DNA from: an uncultured Clostridia bacterium
GTDB taxonomy: Bacteria; Bacillota; Clostridia; Christensenellales; CAG-138
DNA length: 32,749 nt
NCBI GenBank assembly: GCA_944336625.1
Contig: CALVLF010000125.1
Location: 1 to 32,749, forward strand
Direction of reading: 5' to 3'
How positions within the stretch are numbered: position 1 is the first letter of the stretch; each line of letters opens with the position of its first letter. Made by a program: the position numbers and the translations under genes. This document shows, piece after piece, positions 1-7,384 of this stretch. The notes beneath the pieces were generated by a model, which was not told the DNA's origin, made no database searches, and saw only the letters and a program-made list of their open reading frames with translations.

Positions 1-1
1 A

Positions 2-268
2 TTTACGCCAGGCCATACGACAGACTCTATTTCTTTAAGGGTGAAAAACTTGATATTCTGTGGAGACGCCGCTATGAACGGTGTGCCAAGTCTACACAGG
101 ATAACGATATGGATAGAAAATAAAAAATAGTTTGAAAATTCATGGCAAGTATTATTGAGCGAAAATGTAGAGTATATTTACCCGGCACACGGAAAACGAT
201 TTAAAAGTAGTGATTTGCATAAGTTCAGAGCTAAAATCAATAAGATTAAGTTATATCCTTTGAAGTGA
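2..268 (+). pseudogene. MBL-fold hydrolase, C-terminal fragment with in-frame stop
   Basis: Frame 2 from the left edge reads as the C-terminal part of a metallo-beta-lactamase-fold hydrolase. It shows a TPGHTTDSISL segment (metal-site histidine motif), then GDAAMNG (the metal-bridging Asp region), then EYIYPAHGKRF near the end (typical last histidine motif), and stops at TGA 266-268. An amber TAG at 128-130 interrupts this frame between IENKK and FENSW, in a region where homologues simply continue, so a single substitution such as GAG to TAG would explain it. The N-terminal half lies outside the window. The stretch is clearly more AT-rich than the genes that follow. I read it as a decaying pseudogene. 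Stop-codon readthrough or a sequencing error are alternatives. Confidence 0.7.
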
Positions 269-303
269 TAATAATATCATAATTTCTCAGCCTTTGGGAT
301 TGA

Positions 304-387
304 TAGCAAAGCCAGCCGAGCCAGTCAACGGTCAAGATGAACGGCGCATAAATGCGCCGCCGTTGACAGTCACGCCCGCCTTTGCTA
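304..387. repeat. Nested palindromic element (three stacked inverted repeats)
   Basis: Three inverted repeats are nested around one centre. The outer arms are tagcaaag at 304-311 and ctttgcta at 380-387. The middle arms are gtcaacgg at 324-331 and ccgttgac at 360-367. The inner arms are cggcgcat at 342-349 and atgcgccg at 352-359, with a 2-nt loop. The arrangement could fold as a long interrupted hairpin in RNA or single-stranded DNA. It contains no open frame of note. It resembles intergenic palindromes associated with mobile DNA, but the family is not established here. Confidence 0.6.
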
Positions 388-393
388 ATAGGC

Positions 394-434
394 AATAATG
401 ATCCCCCGGCAAAGCCGGGGGATCATTATTTTTT
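394..434. terminator. Perfect 17-bp rho-independent terminator, probably bidirectional
   Basis: Arms at 394-410 and 414-430 are perfectly complementary over 17 bp (core atcccccggc / gccgggggat) with an AAA loop. The plus strand continues into TTTT. On the minus strand the A-rich outer arm also yields a run of U. It sits between the plus-strand MBL remnant and the end of the minus-strand methyltransferase, so it can terminate both. Confidence 0.85.
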
Positions 435-493
435 CATCCTTCATAGGAGCAGGGCCATTCCTGAAGGAGCAAACTGACAGGAGGACCGGTCAA

Positions 494-1231
494 TTATGGT
501 GCTTCCTTTTTCGCAACGGCCTTAACCAGCAACATCATGGGCCTGCGCAGCTCATCTTCCATGCCGGGGAGACTGGTTACTTCCTTGGGCGGCTCTTCCT
601 CTACTGCTACGATGGTAAAGCCGCAATCTAGCAAGCCCATAAAGATCTGCGTCAGAGTATGATGCTGCTTGGTCACATCACAGCCCAGGAAATGGGTTTT
701 CCGCTCCCCTGGTATAAAATAATTATCGATTGGCCAGTACATGGGCTTTCCATCTGCATCGTAGACCCAGTCCTGGTCAACGCCGGCGGTAAAGACCGGA
801 TGTTCTATATTAAAAAGAAAAATACCTTCTGGTTTTAAGGTGCGGTATATATTTGCAAATATCTGGCCTATATCGGCAATATAATGCAGGGCCAGATTTG
901 AGATGACGCAATCCCAGCGATTTTCCGGATATGTGTATTCCGCAATCCCACAAACGCGATAGGTAATCCGGCTGTCCCCATTTCGCCGCTCCGCTTCAGC
1001 AATCATTTTCTGGCTCAAATCAATACCCAGCACCTTTTTTGCTCCATTTTCCGCTGCGTATTTGCAATGCCAGCCATACCCACAGCCTAGATCCAGCACA
1101 TCCTTCCCCTTAAGGGGTGGAAACAGCATCTGCAACCGGCCCCATTCTCCGGCGGCAGGCAAGCCATCCCGGCTGCGGGGCATTTTGGCATATTCCTGAA
1201 AAAATGTATCCTGATCATATGGATTATACAT
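494..1231 (-). CDS. Class I SAM-dependent methyltransferase
   Basis: A 245-residue class I methyltransferase that transfers a methyl group from S-adenosylmethionine to an unknown small-molecule substrate. Motif I is VLDLGCGYG at residues 45-53, followed by the acidic ribose-binding position in VLGIDLS (Asp71). CVISNLALHYI matches the motif IV region. The open frame extends upstream to 1402, but I place the start at 1231: a GAGG ribosome binding site lies about 9 nt upstream, a promoter at 1268-1296 would lie inside the longer version, and relatives begin near the YDxxTFF segment. It diverges from the tetR-ABC cassette. It could be a resistance or detoxification partner of that exporter, but nothing in the sequence proves this. 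Confidence 0.85.
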   Translation of the reverse strand: MYNPYDQDTFFQEYAKMPRSRDGLPAAGEWGRLQMLFPPLKGKDVLDLGCGYGWHCKYAAENGAKKVLGIDLSQKMIAEAERRNGDSRITYRVCGIAEYTYPENRWDCVISNLALHYIADIGQIFANIYRTLKPEGIFLFNIEHPVFTAGVDQDWVYDADGKPMYWPIDNYFIPGERKTHFLGCDVTKQHHTLTQIFMGLLDCGFTIVAVEEEPPKEVTSLPGMEDELRRPMMLLVKAVAKKEAP

Positions 1232-1267
1232 AGGTGTATTCCTCGCATTTCTGTTTTTCCATATGGC

Positions 1268-1296
1268 ATTGTAGCACAGTTGCGCTTTATCGTCCA
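1268..1296 (-). promoter_or_regulatory. Sigma-A-type promoter of the methyltransferase gene
   Basis: On the minus strand a -35-like TGGACG (1291-1296) is followed by a 17-nt spacer and TACAAT (1268-1273), with a TG extended -10 dinucleotide. The predicted start of transcription is about 30 nt before the methyltransferase ATG at 1231. Confidence 0.6.
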
Positions 1297-1410
1297 CCAA
1301 AGGCAGACCGGGAATAAGCCCAGCGATATGTGGTTGCCTGCATAAGGAAAGCGATTTTCCTCCTGCATGCAGCGGCTTAATCATCCGCCCTTTTCCGAAC
1401 AAGTTTATGC

Positions 1411-1439
1411 TTGACAGGAAGGCGGCTTTTTGCTATTAT
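1411..1439 (+). promoter_or_regulatory. Strong sigma-A promoter of the tetR-ABC cassette
   Basis: Consensus TTGACA at 1411-1416, a 17-nt spacer, and TATTAT at 1434-1439 with an extended -10 TG at 1431-1432. The -10 box runs into the palindromic operator, so a bound repressor would block RNA polymerase. An AGGAGG ribosome binding site follows at 1466-1471. Confidence 0.85.
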
Positions 1440-1463
1440 AACAGCGTTATATAACAGTGTTAT
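1438..1463. promoter_or_regulatory. Tandem palindromic operator, two ATAAC-N3-GTTAT sites
   Basis: Two 13-bp palindromes of the form ATAACAGYGTTAT abut exactly, at 1438-1450 and 1451-1463. They overlap the -10 box and cover the predicted transcription start of the tetR gene immediately downstream. The position and symmetry are typical for autoregulation by a TetR-family dimer, here with room for two dimers. The assignment to this particular regulator is inference from position. Confidence 0.75.
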
Positions 1464-1478
1464 TTAGGAGGCCATCCT

Positions 1479-2090
1479 ATGTCCCCAGAATCCACCCTAG
1501 CTCGTATCCATCAGGCCGCCCGCAATGAGTTTCGGGAATGGGGCTTTCGTGCCGCCTCTCTGCGCAATATTGTAAAATCTGTGGGCATGACTACCGGTGC
1601 ATTTTACGGCTACTATAAGAGTAAAGAAGAGCTTTTTGCCGCCTTGGTGGAAGAACATTATAACTACCTTATCCGGAGGTTCCGCCAGGCCCAGGAAGAA
1701 TTTGCCAAGCTTCCCCTGGAGCAGCAGCCGGAAGCACTGGGCGATTTTTCCGGCGAATGTATGCTGGATATGCTGCACTATGCATATGACCACCTGGAGG
1801 AATGCCAGCTACTGCTGTGCAGCGCAGAGGGCACGCGCTTTGCAGGGCTGGTTGATGAAATGGTACAGATCGAGATGGATGCTACGCATGCTTACCAGGC
1901 CGTGCTCAATGTTTTAGGCCGGCCTTCCCCTGAAATCGATCTGCGGCTGGAACACATCCTCATCACCGGCATGTTCCATACCTTTTTTGAGCTGATCATT
2001 CACCAAATGCCTCTGCCGGAAGCGGAAAACTATCTGCGGGAAATGCGGGCTTTCTATACGGCAGGCTGGTTGAAAATTATGGGGCAATAA
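1479..2090 (+). CDS. TetR/AcrR-family transcriptional regulator
   Basis: A 203-residue one-component repressor. The N-terminal helix-turn-helix spans roughly residues 8-55, with the family pattern AARNEFREWGFRAASLRNIVKSVG then GAFYGYYKSKEELF. The remaining alpha-helical part should be the ligand-binding and dimerisation domain and is too variable to predict its effector. The start at 1479 follows AGGAGG with a 7-nt spacing. It lies directly behind a consensus promoter overlapped by a double palindrome and precedes two ABC half-transporters on the same strand, so it most likely represses itself and the transporter. The effector is probably a substrate of that transporter (inference). Confidence 0.92.
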   Translation: MSPESTLARIHQAARNEFREWGFRAASLRNIVKSVGMTTGAFYGYYKSKEELFAALVEEHYNYLIRRFRQAQEEFAKLPLEQQPEALGDFSGECMLDMLHYAYDHLEECQLLLCSAEGTRFAGLVDEMVQIEMDATHAYQAVLNVLGRPSPEIDLRLEHILITGMFHTFFELIIHQMPLPEAENYLREMRAFYTAGWLKIMGQ

Positions 2091-2136
2091 GCCCTATAAT
2101 TTTTAGCCATAGGTTAGATATAGCTAACTATAAGTC

Positions 2137-2160
2137 CAGGGGAACTCCCTCCCCTGTTTG
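2137..2160 (+). terminator. Weak hairpin between tetR and the ABC genes
   Basis: CAGGGG (2137-2142) and CCCCTG (2151-2156) form a 6-bp stem with an 8-nt loop, followed only by TTTG. It could be a leaky terminator or attenuator that lowers ABC expression relative to tetR. A short inverted repeat GTTAG-N6-CTAAC lies just upstream at 2113-2128. Confidence 0.35.
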
Positions 2161-2194
2161 CATATAAACCCATCTTTTTAAGGAGGAGTTTTAT

Positions 2195-3964
2195 TTGAAA
2201 AAGCAATCCAATTTATCCCGTTTGCTCGGCTATGCGGGTAGATACAGATACCTAGTATATGCTTCCTGGATTTTATCGGTGCTTAGCGCGCTGATTGCTC
2301 TAGTGCCCTACTGGTATATCTGGCGGCTTATACAGGAAGTGCTGTCCATAGCGCCGTATTTCGAAGCAGCGCAAGGCCTTACGCATTCCGGCTGGATGGC
2401 CGTCCTTTTCGCAGTGATTGCCATATTGGTCTATATTGCGGGCCTTATGTGTTCCCATATGGGGGCGTTTCGTATCGCTACGAACCTGCGGCTCGCCACG
2501 ATAAAGCATATTGTAACGCTTCCGCTGGGCGCTGTGGAAGCCTTTGGCAGCGGCAGGCTTCGGAAGATCATCCATGAATCCAGCGGCGCAACGGAAACCT
2601 ATCTGGCGCACCAGCTACCCGACCGCGCCGGCGCTATTGCAACGCCCTGCGGCCTGCTTTTCCTGCTCTTTGTTTTCGACTGGCGGCTGGGACTTTTGAG
2701 CCTTGCGCCGGTGCTGCTGGGGTTCTTGATTATGATGGCCATGACCGGGCCCCGGATGCAACAAAAAATGAAGGAGTACCAGAACGCTTTGGAGGATATG
2801 TCCAATGAGGCGGTGGAATATGTCCGGGGCATCCCGGTGGTCAAAACCTTTGGGCAGACCATCTTCTCCTTTAAAAAATTCAAGGGCTCCATCGACCGGT
2901 ATCAAAAATGGGTAATTGCCTACACAAAGGAGCTCCGTACGCCCATGATGCTCTATACGGCAGCCATCAACGGCGTATTTGCATTTCTGATTGCCGGGGC
3001 GCTCCTTTTTACCCGGAATGGCGTAACGGCAGATTTTCTGCTGAACCTGCTGTTTTATATTATTATTACACCCATCATTTCCATTACCCTTACGAAGATC
3101 ATGTTCCAGAGCGAAAACGCCATGATCGTAGACGATGCCCTGCAAAGGATCGACAGCGTGCTGCAGCTTAAGCCCCTAGAGGCTTTCCATTCCCTGGAGC
3201 ATCCCAAAGACGGAACCATAGAGCTTTCCCATATTACTTTCAGCTACGATGGAAAAACGGATGTATTAAAGGATATCTCCCTTGCGATTCCGGCCGGGCA
3301 GACCGTAGCCTTCGTAGGTCCATCTGGCGGTGGCAAGACCACCCTTGCAAACCTTATCGCCCGCTTTTTTGACCCGCAGATGGGCTGCATCAGGGTCGGC
3401 GGCATAAACGTGCGGGATATCCCCAAGGAAGAGCTGATGAATACCGTCTCCTTCGTATTTCAGAACAGCCGCCTGATCAAAGCCTCCATCCTGGAAAACG
3501 TGCGGATGGGAAAACCCGGCGCCACCCGGGAAGAGGTCCTAGCTGCCCTAGAAAACGCGCAGTGTACTGATATTTTGGAAAAGCTGCCCCAGGGGATGGA
3601 TACCGTCATCGGTACCAAGGGAATATATCTCTCCGGCGGAGAACAGCAACGCATCGCCATCGCCCGGGTCATGCTCAAAAATACGCCCATCGTAATACTG
3701 GATGAGGCCACCGCTTTCGCAGACCCGGATAATGAAGCGAAGGTGCAGGCTGCATTCTCCCGCCTTTCCCAGGGGAAAACGGTCATTATGATCGCCCATA
3801 GGCTCTCCACCGTAGTCAATGCGGATAGGATCTACGTCCTGGAAGATGGAAGGATTGTGGAAAGTGGAACCAGCCAAGAATTGCTGGAGCAGGAAGGCTT
3901 ATTCCGCCGGATGTGGGAAAACTATCAGACCTCCGTGCAGTGGAAGGTCGCAAAGGAGGCATAA
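2195..3964 (+). CDS. ABC transporter half-subunit, fused permease and ATPase (first of pair)
   Basis: A 589-residue type IV ABC half-transporter with an N-terminal six-helix membrane domain (about residues 15-310) and a C-terminal nucleotide-binding domain. Walker A GPSGGGKT is at residues 375-382, the signature LSGGEQQR at 479-486, the Walker B/catalytic pair Asp503-Glu504, and the H-loop in MIAHRLST. The D-loop reads ATAFADPDNE rather than the common ASLD, a feature seen in siderophore-type members of this fold (the YbtPQ and IrtAB group). Direction of transport therefore cannot be assumed to be export. Translation starts at TTG 2195, 8 nt after AAGGAGG; no ATG fits. It is followed 4 nt later by its partner, with which it should form a heterodimer. 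Confidence 0.9.
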   Translation: MKKQSNLSRLLGYAGRYRYLVYASWILSVLSALIALVPYWYIWRLIQEVLSIAPYFEAAQGLTHSGWMAVLFAVIAILVYIAGLMCSHMGAFRIATNLRLATIKHIVTLPLGAVEAFGSGRLRKIIHESSGATETYLAHQLPDRAGAIATPCGLLFLLFVFDWRLGLLSLAPVLLGFLIMMAMTGPRMQQKMKEYQNALEDMSNEAVEYVRGIPVVKTFGQTIFSFKKFKGSIDRYQKWVIAYTKELRTPMMLYTAAINGVFAFLIAGALLFTRNGVTADFLLNLLFYIIITPIISITLTKIMFQSENAMIVDDALQRIDSVLQLKPLEAFHSLEHPKDGTIELSHITFSYDGKTDVLKDISLAIPAGQTVAFVGPSGGGKTTLANLIARFFDPQMGCIRVGGINVRDIPKEELMNTVSFVFQNSRLIKASILENVRMGKPGATREEVLAALENAQCTDILEKLPQGMDTVIGTKGIYLSGGEQQRIAIARVMLKNTPIVILDEATAFADPDNEAKVQAAFSRLSQGKTVIMIAHRLSTVVNADRIYVLEDGRIVESGTSQELLEQEGLFRRMWENYQTSVQWKVAKEA

Positions 3965-3968
3965 CGCA

Positions 3969-5702
3969 ATGATCAAAAAGCTGCAAAAACGTTACGCTCT
4001 ATCGGAGCAGGGTGCCAAGGATCTGATTAAGGGCTGCCTGGCCTGCGTTTTCCAAAATATTACATTCATGTTTCCGGTAGGGCTTCTATACGCTTTGGTC
4101 AGCGACCTGCTAGGGGGCGGTATTCCTGCCGGCAAAGGCCTATTTTATCTGATAGGCTGTGGGCTATATATAGGGTTGATCCTGCTTTCCACCTATCTGC
4201 AGTATAACGCCACCTATTTCGCGACCTATGTAGAAAGCGGCGTAAGGCGGATTACTTTAGCAGAACAGCTGCGGAAAATCCCCCTCTCCTTCTTCGGAAA
4301 GAAAGACCTGGCGGATCTGACCAGCACCATCATGGCGGACTGCACTTTCCTGGAGCAGAGCTTTTCCCACTATATACCGGAGTTAGCTGGCTCTATCATT
4401 TCCACTATTCTAATTTCCATTAGCCTTCTGTTTCTGGATTGGCGCATGGCCCTATCCGCGCTTTGGGTGCTGCCCGTATCCTTTGCCATCGTAGGAGGCT
4501 CCGCTAGAGTACAGGAACGCTTGAATCAGAAAGCCATGGATGCAAAAATCGCCTGTGCAGACGGCATTCAGGAATGCATAGAGGCCATACAGGATCTCAA
4601 GGCGAACAATGCGGAGGCTGCCTATTCAAAGGGGCTGGAGGAAAAGATCCGCAATGTTGAACGCCGCTCTATCATCAATGAATTCGGCCTGGCTGCCTTC
4701 GTAGTCAGCGCATCCCTTATCCTGAAGCTGGGTATCGCTACGGTAGCCCTGACAGGCTCCCTGCTGCTCATGCAGGGAACGCTGGATATCCTTACGTTCT
4801 TTATGTTCCTGCTGGTGGTATCCCGGTTGTATGATCCGCTCCAAAGCGCCCTGCAGAACCTGGCAGCTGTAATCAGCACCCGCACCAATATTGCCCGTAT
4901 GAACGAGATTTTGGAGCACCCCATTCAGCAGGGAACAAGCCAGCTTACCAACCAGGGATATGATATTTGCTTTGACCACGTTAGCTTTGCTTATAACACA
5001 GGAGAGATGATTTTAAACGATGTCTCCTTTACGGCGCGGCAGGGGGAAGTTACAGCCCTAGTAGGGCCCTCCGGCGGCGGAAAGACCACCGTATCCCGGC
5101 TGGCGGCCCGCTTTTGGGATCTGAACCAGGGGAAAATCACCGTAGGCGGCATGGATATTTCCAAGATAGACCCGGAGGTGCTGCTCTCCCTCTATTCCAT
5201 CGTATTCCAGGATGTAACCCTATTTGATAATACAATCCTGGAGAATATCCGCATCGGAAACAAAAACGCCACAGACGCAGAGGTTCTGGCTGCCGCAAAG
5301 ATGGCTAATGTAGATGAATTTGCGGAAAAGCTGCCGGATAAATACAACAGCAGCATCGGGGAAAACGGTTGCGAACTCTCCGGCGGAGAACGGCAGCGAA
5401 TCTCCATCGCCAGGGCCTTTTTGAAGAACGCGCCCATTATTCTGCTGGACGAGGCAACGGCCTCTTTGGACGTGGAGAATGAAACCTTAATTCAAACTGC
5501 CCTATCTCGTCTGATCCAGGATAAGACCGTACTGGTCATCGCCCACCGTATGCGCACGGTGGCAGGGGCGGATAAGATCGTGGTTCTGGATGGCGGCACC
5601 GTAGCGGAGGAGGGCACCCCGAAAGCGCTGCTGCAAAAGGGCGGCCTATATGCCAACATGGTAAAGTTGCAAGCAGAAAGCCAGAACTGGGCTCTATCAT
5701 AA
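3969..5702 (+). CDS. ABC transporter half-subunit, fused permease and ATPase (second of pair)
   Basis: A 577-residue partner of the preceding half-transporter, with the same layout: a membrane domain up to about residue 300, then the ATPase. Walker A GPSGGGKT is at residues 366-373, the signature LSGGERQR at 470-477, and Asp494-Glu495 in LLDEATASLD forms the Walker B and catalytic base. Both subunits keep the catalytic glutamate, so neither site is visibly degenerate. The frame is open from 3819, but ATG 3969 is chosen because AAGGAGG at 3953-3959 sits 9 nt upstream and the earlier frame lies inside the first subunit. The substrate is unknown; the adjacent TetR regulator suggests drug- or metabolite-responsive expression. 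Confidence 0.9.
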   Translation: MIKKLQKRYALSEQGAKDLIKGCLACVFQNITFMFPVGLLYALVSDLLGGGIPAGKGLFYLIGCGLYIGLILLSTYLQYNATYFATYVESGVRRITLAEQLRKIPLSFFGKKDLADLTSTIMADCTFLEQSFSHYIPELAGSIISTILISISLLFLDWRMALSALWVLPVSFAIVGGSARVQERLNQKAMDAKIACADGIQECIEAIQDLKANNAEAAYSKGLEEKIRNVERRSIINEFGLAAFVVSASLILKLGIATVALTGSLLLMQGTLDILTFFMFLLVVSRLYDPLQSALQNLAAVISTRTNIARMNEILEHPIQQGTSQLTNQGYDICFDHVSFAYNTGEMILNDVSFTARQGEVTALVGPSGGGKTTVSRLAARFWDLNQGKITVGGMDISKIDPEVLLSLYSIVFQDVTLFDNTILENIRIGNKNATDAEVLAAAKMANVDEFAEKLPDKYNSSIGENGCELSGGERQRISIARAFLKNAPIILLDEATASLDVENETLIQTALSRLIQDKTVLVIAHRMRTVAGADKIVVLDGGTVAEEGTPKALLQKGGLYANMVKLQAESQNWALS

Positions 5703-5740
5703 ATCCGGCCCCTTTCCACAGGGACAAAACATATAAATCA

Positions 5741-5770
5741 GCGCCGCCCCAGATTACCCCGGGGCGGCGC
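5741..5770. terminator. GC-rich hairpin between converging genes
   Basis: GCGCCGCCCC (5741-5750) pairs perfectly with GGGGCGGCGC (5761-5770) around a 10-nt loop. The minus-strand side continues into a T-rich tail (tgatttatatgtttt), suiting it as terminator of the long operon that ends with rpe. The plus-strand side lacks a T run but may still stop ABC transcription. The rest of 5703-5868 holds no gene that I can see. Confidence 0.6.
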
Positions 5771-5868
5771 ATCGTAACAACCTATTCGAGCCGTCTTATT
5801 GGTTACCTATGCGTTTTTTCCTTAGCACTAAGTATGAAACCGTTACCATACGCTGCGCGGCACCGGCC

Positions 5869-6510
5869 CTAGCGCAGGCGGCGAATCATGTCCGCCGGAT
5901 TATCCGCAGTAAAGACGCTGCTCCCTGCTACCAGTACATTCGCCCCCGCCTCCCGGCACAGGCGGGCGGTTTCCGGGTTGATCCCCCCATCTACCTCAAT
6001 ATCCACTGCCAGGCCCTGGGCCTCTATCATCTCCTGCAGCAGCCGGATCTTAGGAAGGACGGCCGGAATAAACTTCTGCCCGCCCGCGCCCGGGTTCACG
6101 GTCATGAGCAGAACCATATCGCAGCTTTCTAAAAGGGGCTCTGCCATGCAGGCAGGGGTACCGGGGTTCAGAACAATACCCGCCTTCAGGCCCAGAGCGT
6201 GGATCCGCTGGAGCGTGCGGTGGGAATGGGGATCCGCCTCCACATGGATGGTAATGATATCCGCGCCTGCTTCTGCAAAGGCTTCGATTTGCGTGCTGGG
6301 ATGCTCCACCATCAGATGCACATCCATGGGCAAACGGGTATAGGAACGAATTGCCTTACAAAGCCCAGCCCCAAAGCTGATAGCCGGCACGAAGGAGCCA
6401 TCCATTACATCAAAATGCACATAATCCGCTCCCCAACCTTCCAGTTTTGCGATGGTACTTCCCAGGTTGGCATAATCCGCCGCCAGGATAGAAGGCGCGA
6501 TTTTAATCAT
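5869..6510 (-). CDS. rpe: Ribulose-phosphate 3-epimerase
   Basis: A 213-residue TIM-barrel enzyme interconverting D-ribulose 5-phosphate and D-xylulose 5-phosphate in the pentose phosphate pathway. It begins with the family signature IAPSILAADYANL. Metal and catalytic residues are visible as His32 and Asp34 in VHFDVMDG, His65 in MDVHLMVEH, and the late Asp in VDGGINPETA. Length is normal. It is the last gene of the long minus-strand operon and overlaps the end of rsgA by 8 nt, which implies translational coupling. The rsgA-rpe order is conserved in Firmicutes. Confidence 0.97.
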   Translation of the reverse strand: MIKIAPSILAADYANLGSTIAKLEGWGADYVHFDVMDGSFVPAISFGAGLCKAIRSYTRLPMDVHLMVEHPSTQIEAFAEAGADIITIHVEADPHSHRTLQRIHALGLKAGIVLNPGTPACMAEPLLESCDMVLLMTVNPGAGGQKFIPAVLPKIRLLQEMIEAQGLAVDIEVDGGINPETARLCREAGANVLVAGSSVFTADNPADMIRRLR

Positions 6511-7378
6511 AGCGATGTTTCCTCATTTCTTTTAATTCTTCAACAAAACCTTTATATCGTTCATACCGCAGAGGATGAAGCCCACCCGTATCCAGCAGGG
6601 GCTTTACGGCACAATCCGGCTCCGTAATATGCAGGCATCCGGGAAAGCGGCAGTTGTGCCGGGCCGCCTGCATCTCCGGGTACAGGCCGGATAAATCTTC
6701 CGGCTCCATGGCAGAAAGATCCAGCAGGCTAAAACCGGGGGTATCCACAACCGCTCCGCCAAAGGCCGGAAACAGCTCCGCATGGCGGGTTGTATGCCTG
6801 CCGCGCTCCGTCTTACGGGAAAGATCCCCCACCTCCAGGGAAAGGCCGGGAAGCAATGCATTGAGCAGAGAGCTTTTCCCAACGGCGCTCTGGCCGGCAA
6901 AACAGCTTACGCATCCGCGCATACTTTCTTGCAGCGCCTGCAGACCCTCTCCCGTTCTAGCAGAGGTCCCCAGCACCGGATATCCGCCGGGGGTATACTG
7001 CGCTGCCAGCGCTTCCACCCTGCCGGCAGGCCCTTCGTCGATCTTATTGCACACGAGCGCCGGGGAAATGGACAGCAACTCGCACTGCATCAGCAGCTTA
7101 TCGCAAAGCCAAAGATCCATCTCCGGGGAGGAAGCGGATAGCACGATGAACAGCTTATCCACATTGGCTACGGCGGGCCGGATGAGCAAATTGTGGCGGG
7201 GCAGGATCTCCAGCAGATAGCCTTTCCCATCATCGCCAATATGGAATTCCACCCGGTCTCCGGGAACGGGGGTCAAGCCTTCCTTGCGGAACCGGCCACG
7301 GGCTTTGCAAACCCAGCTTTCTTCCCCGGACTGTACCGTATAAAAGCTCCCTACACCTTTTAAAATTCGTCCTTCCAT
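6503..7378 (-). CDS. rsgA: Ribosome small-subunit-dependent GTPase A
   Basis: A 291-residue circularly permuted GTPase that helps late 30S subunit maturation. Domain order is as expected: an N-terminal OB fold (residues about 1-65), then the permuted G domain with NKID (G4), SARTGEGL, the P-loop GQSAVGKSS, a TTRHAE switch and DTPGFS (G3). A C-terminal zinc-binding region follows, with CRFPGCLHITEPDC. The start lies 6 nt after the prkC stop. Placement beside the PASTA kinase and phosphatase is conserved in Bacillota, where RsgA has been reported as a target of that kinase. Confidence 0.97.
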   Translation of the reverse strand: MEGRILKGVGSFYTVQSGEESWVCKARGRFRKEGLTPVPGDRVEFHIGDDGKGYLLEILPRHNLLIRPAVANVDKLFIVLSASSPEMDLWLCDKLLMQCELLSISPALVCNKIDEGPAGRVEALAAQYTPGGYPVLGTSARTGEGLQALQESMRGCVSCFAGQSAVGKSSLLNALLPGLSLEVGDLSRKTERGRHTTRHAELFPAFGGAVVDTPGFSLLDLSAMEPEDLSGLYPEMQAARHNCRFPGCLHITEPDCAVKPLLDTGGLHPLRYERYKGFVEELKEMRKHRYD

Positions 7379-7384
7379 GGAACC

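Noticed and set aside
1..123. Frame 1 reading at the left edge (about 40 codons to TAA 121-123)
   Set aside because: It looked coding at first, but frame 2 of the same bases gives clear metallo-beta-lactamase motifs that continue past position 123.
304..387. Integron attC site
   Set aside because: The arms do not match the RYYYAAC/GTTRRRY core sites, and there is no integrase or cassette array nearby.
1232..1402. Upstream 57-codon extension of the methyltransferase
   Set aside because: It runs through the gene's own promoter (1268-1296), has no ribosome binding site at the distal ATG and no family similarity.
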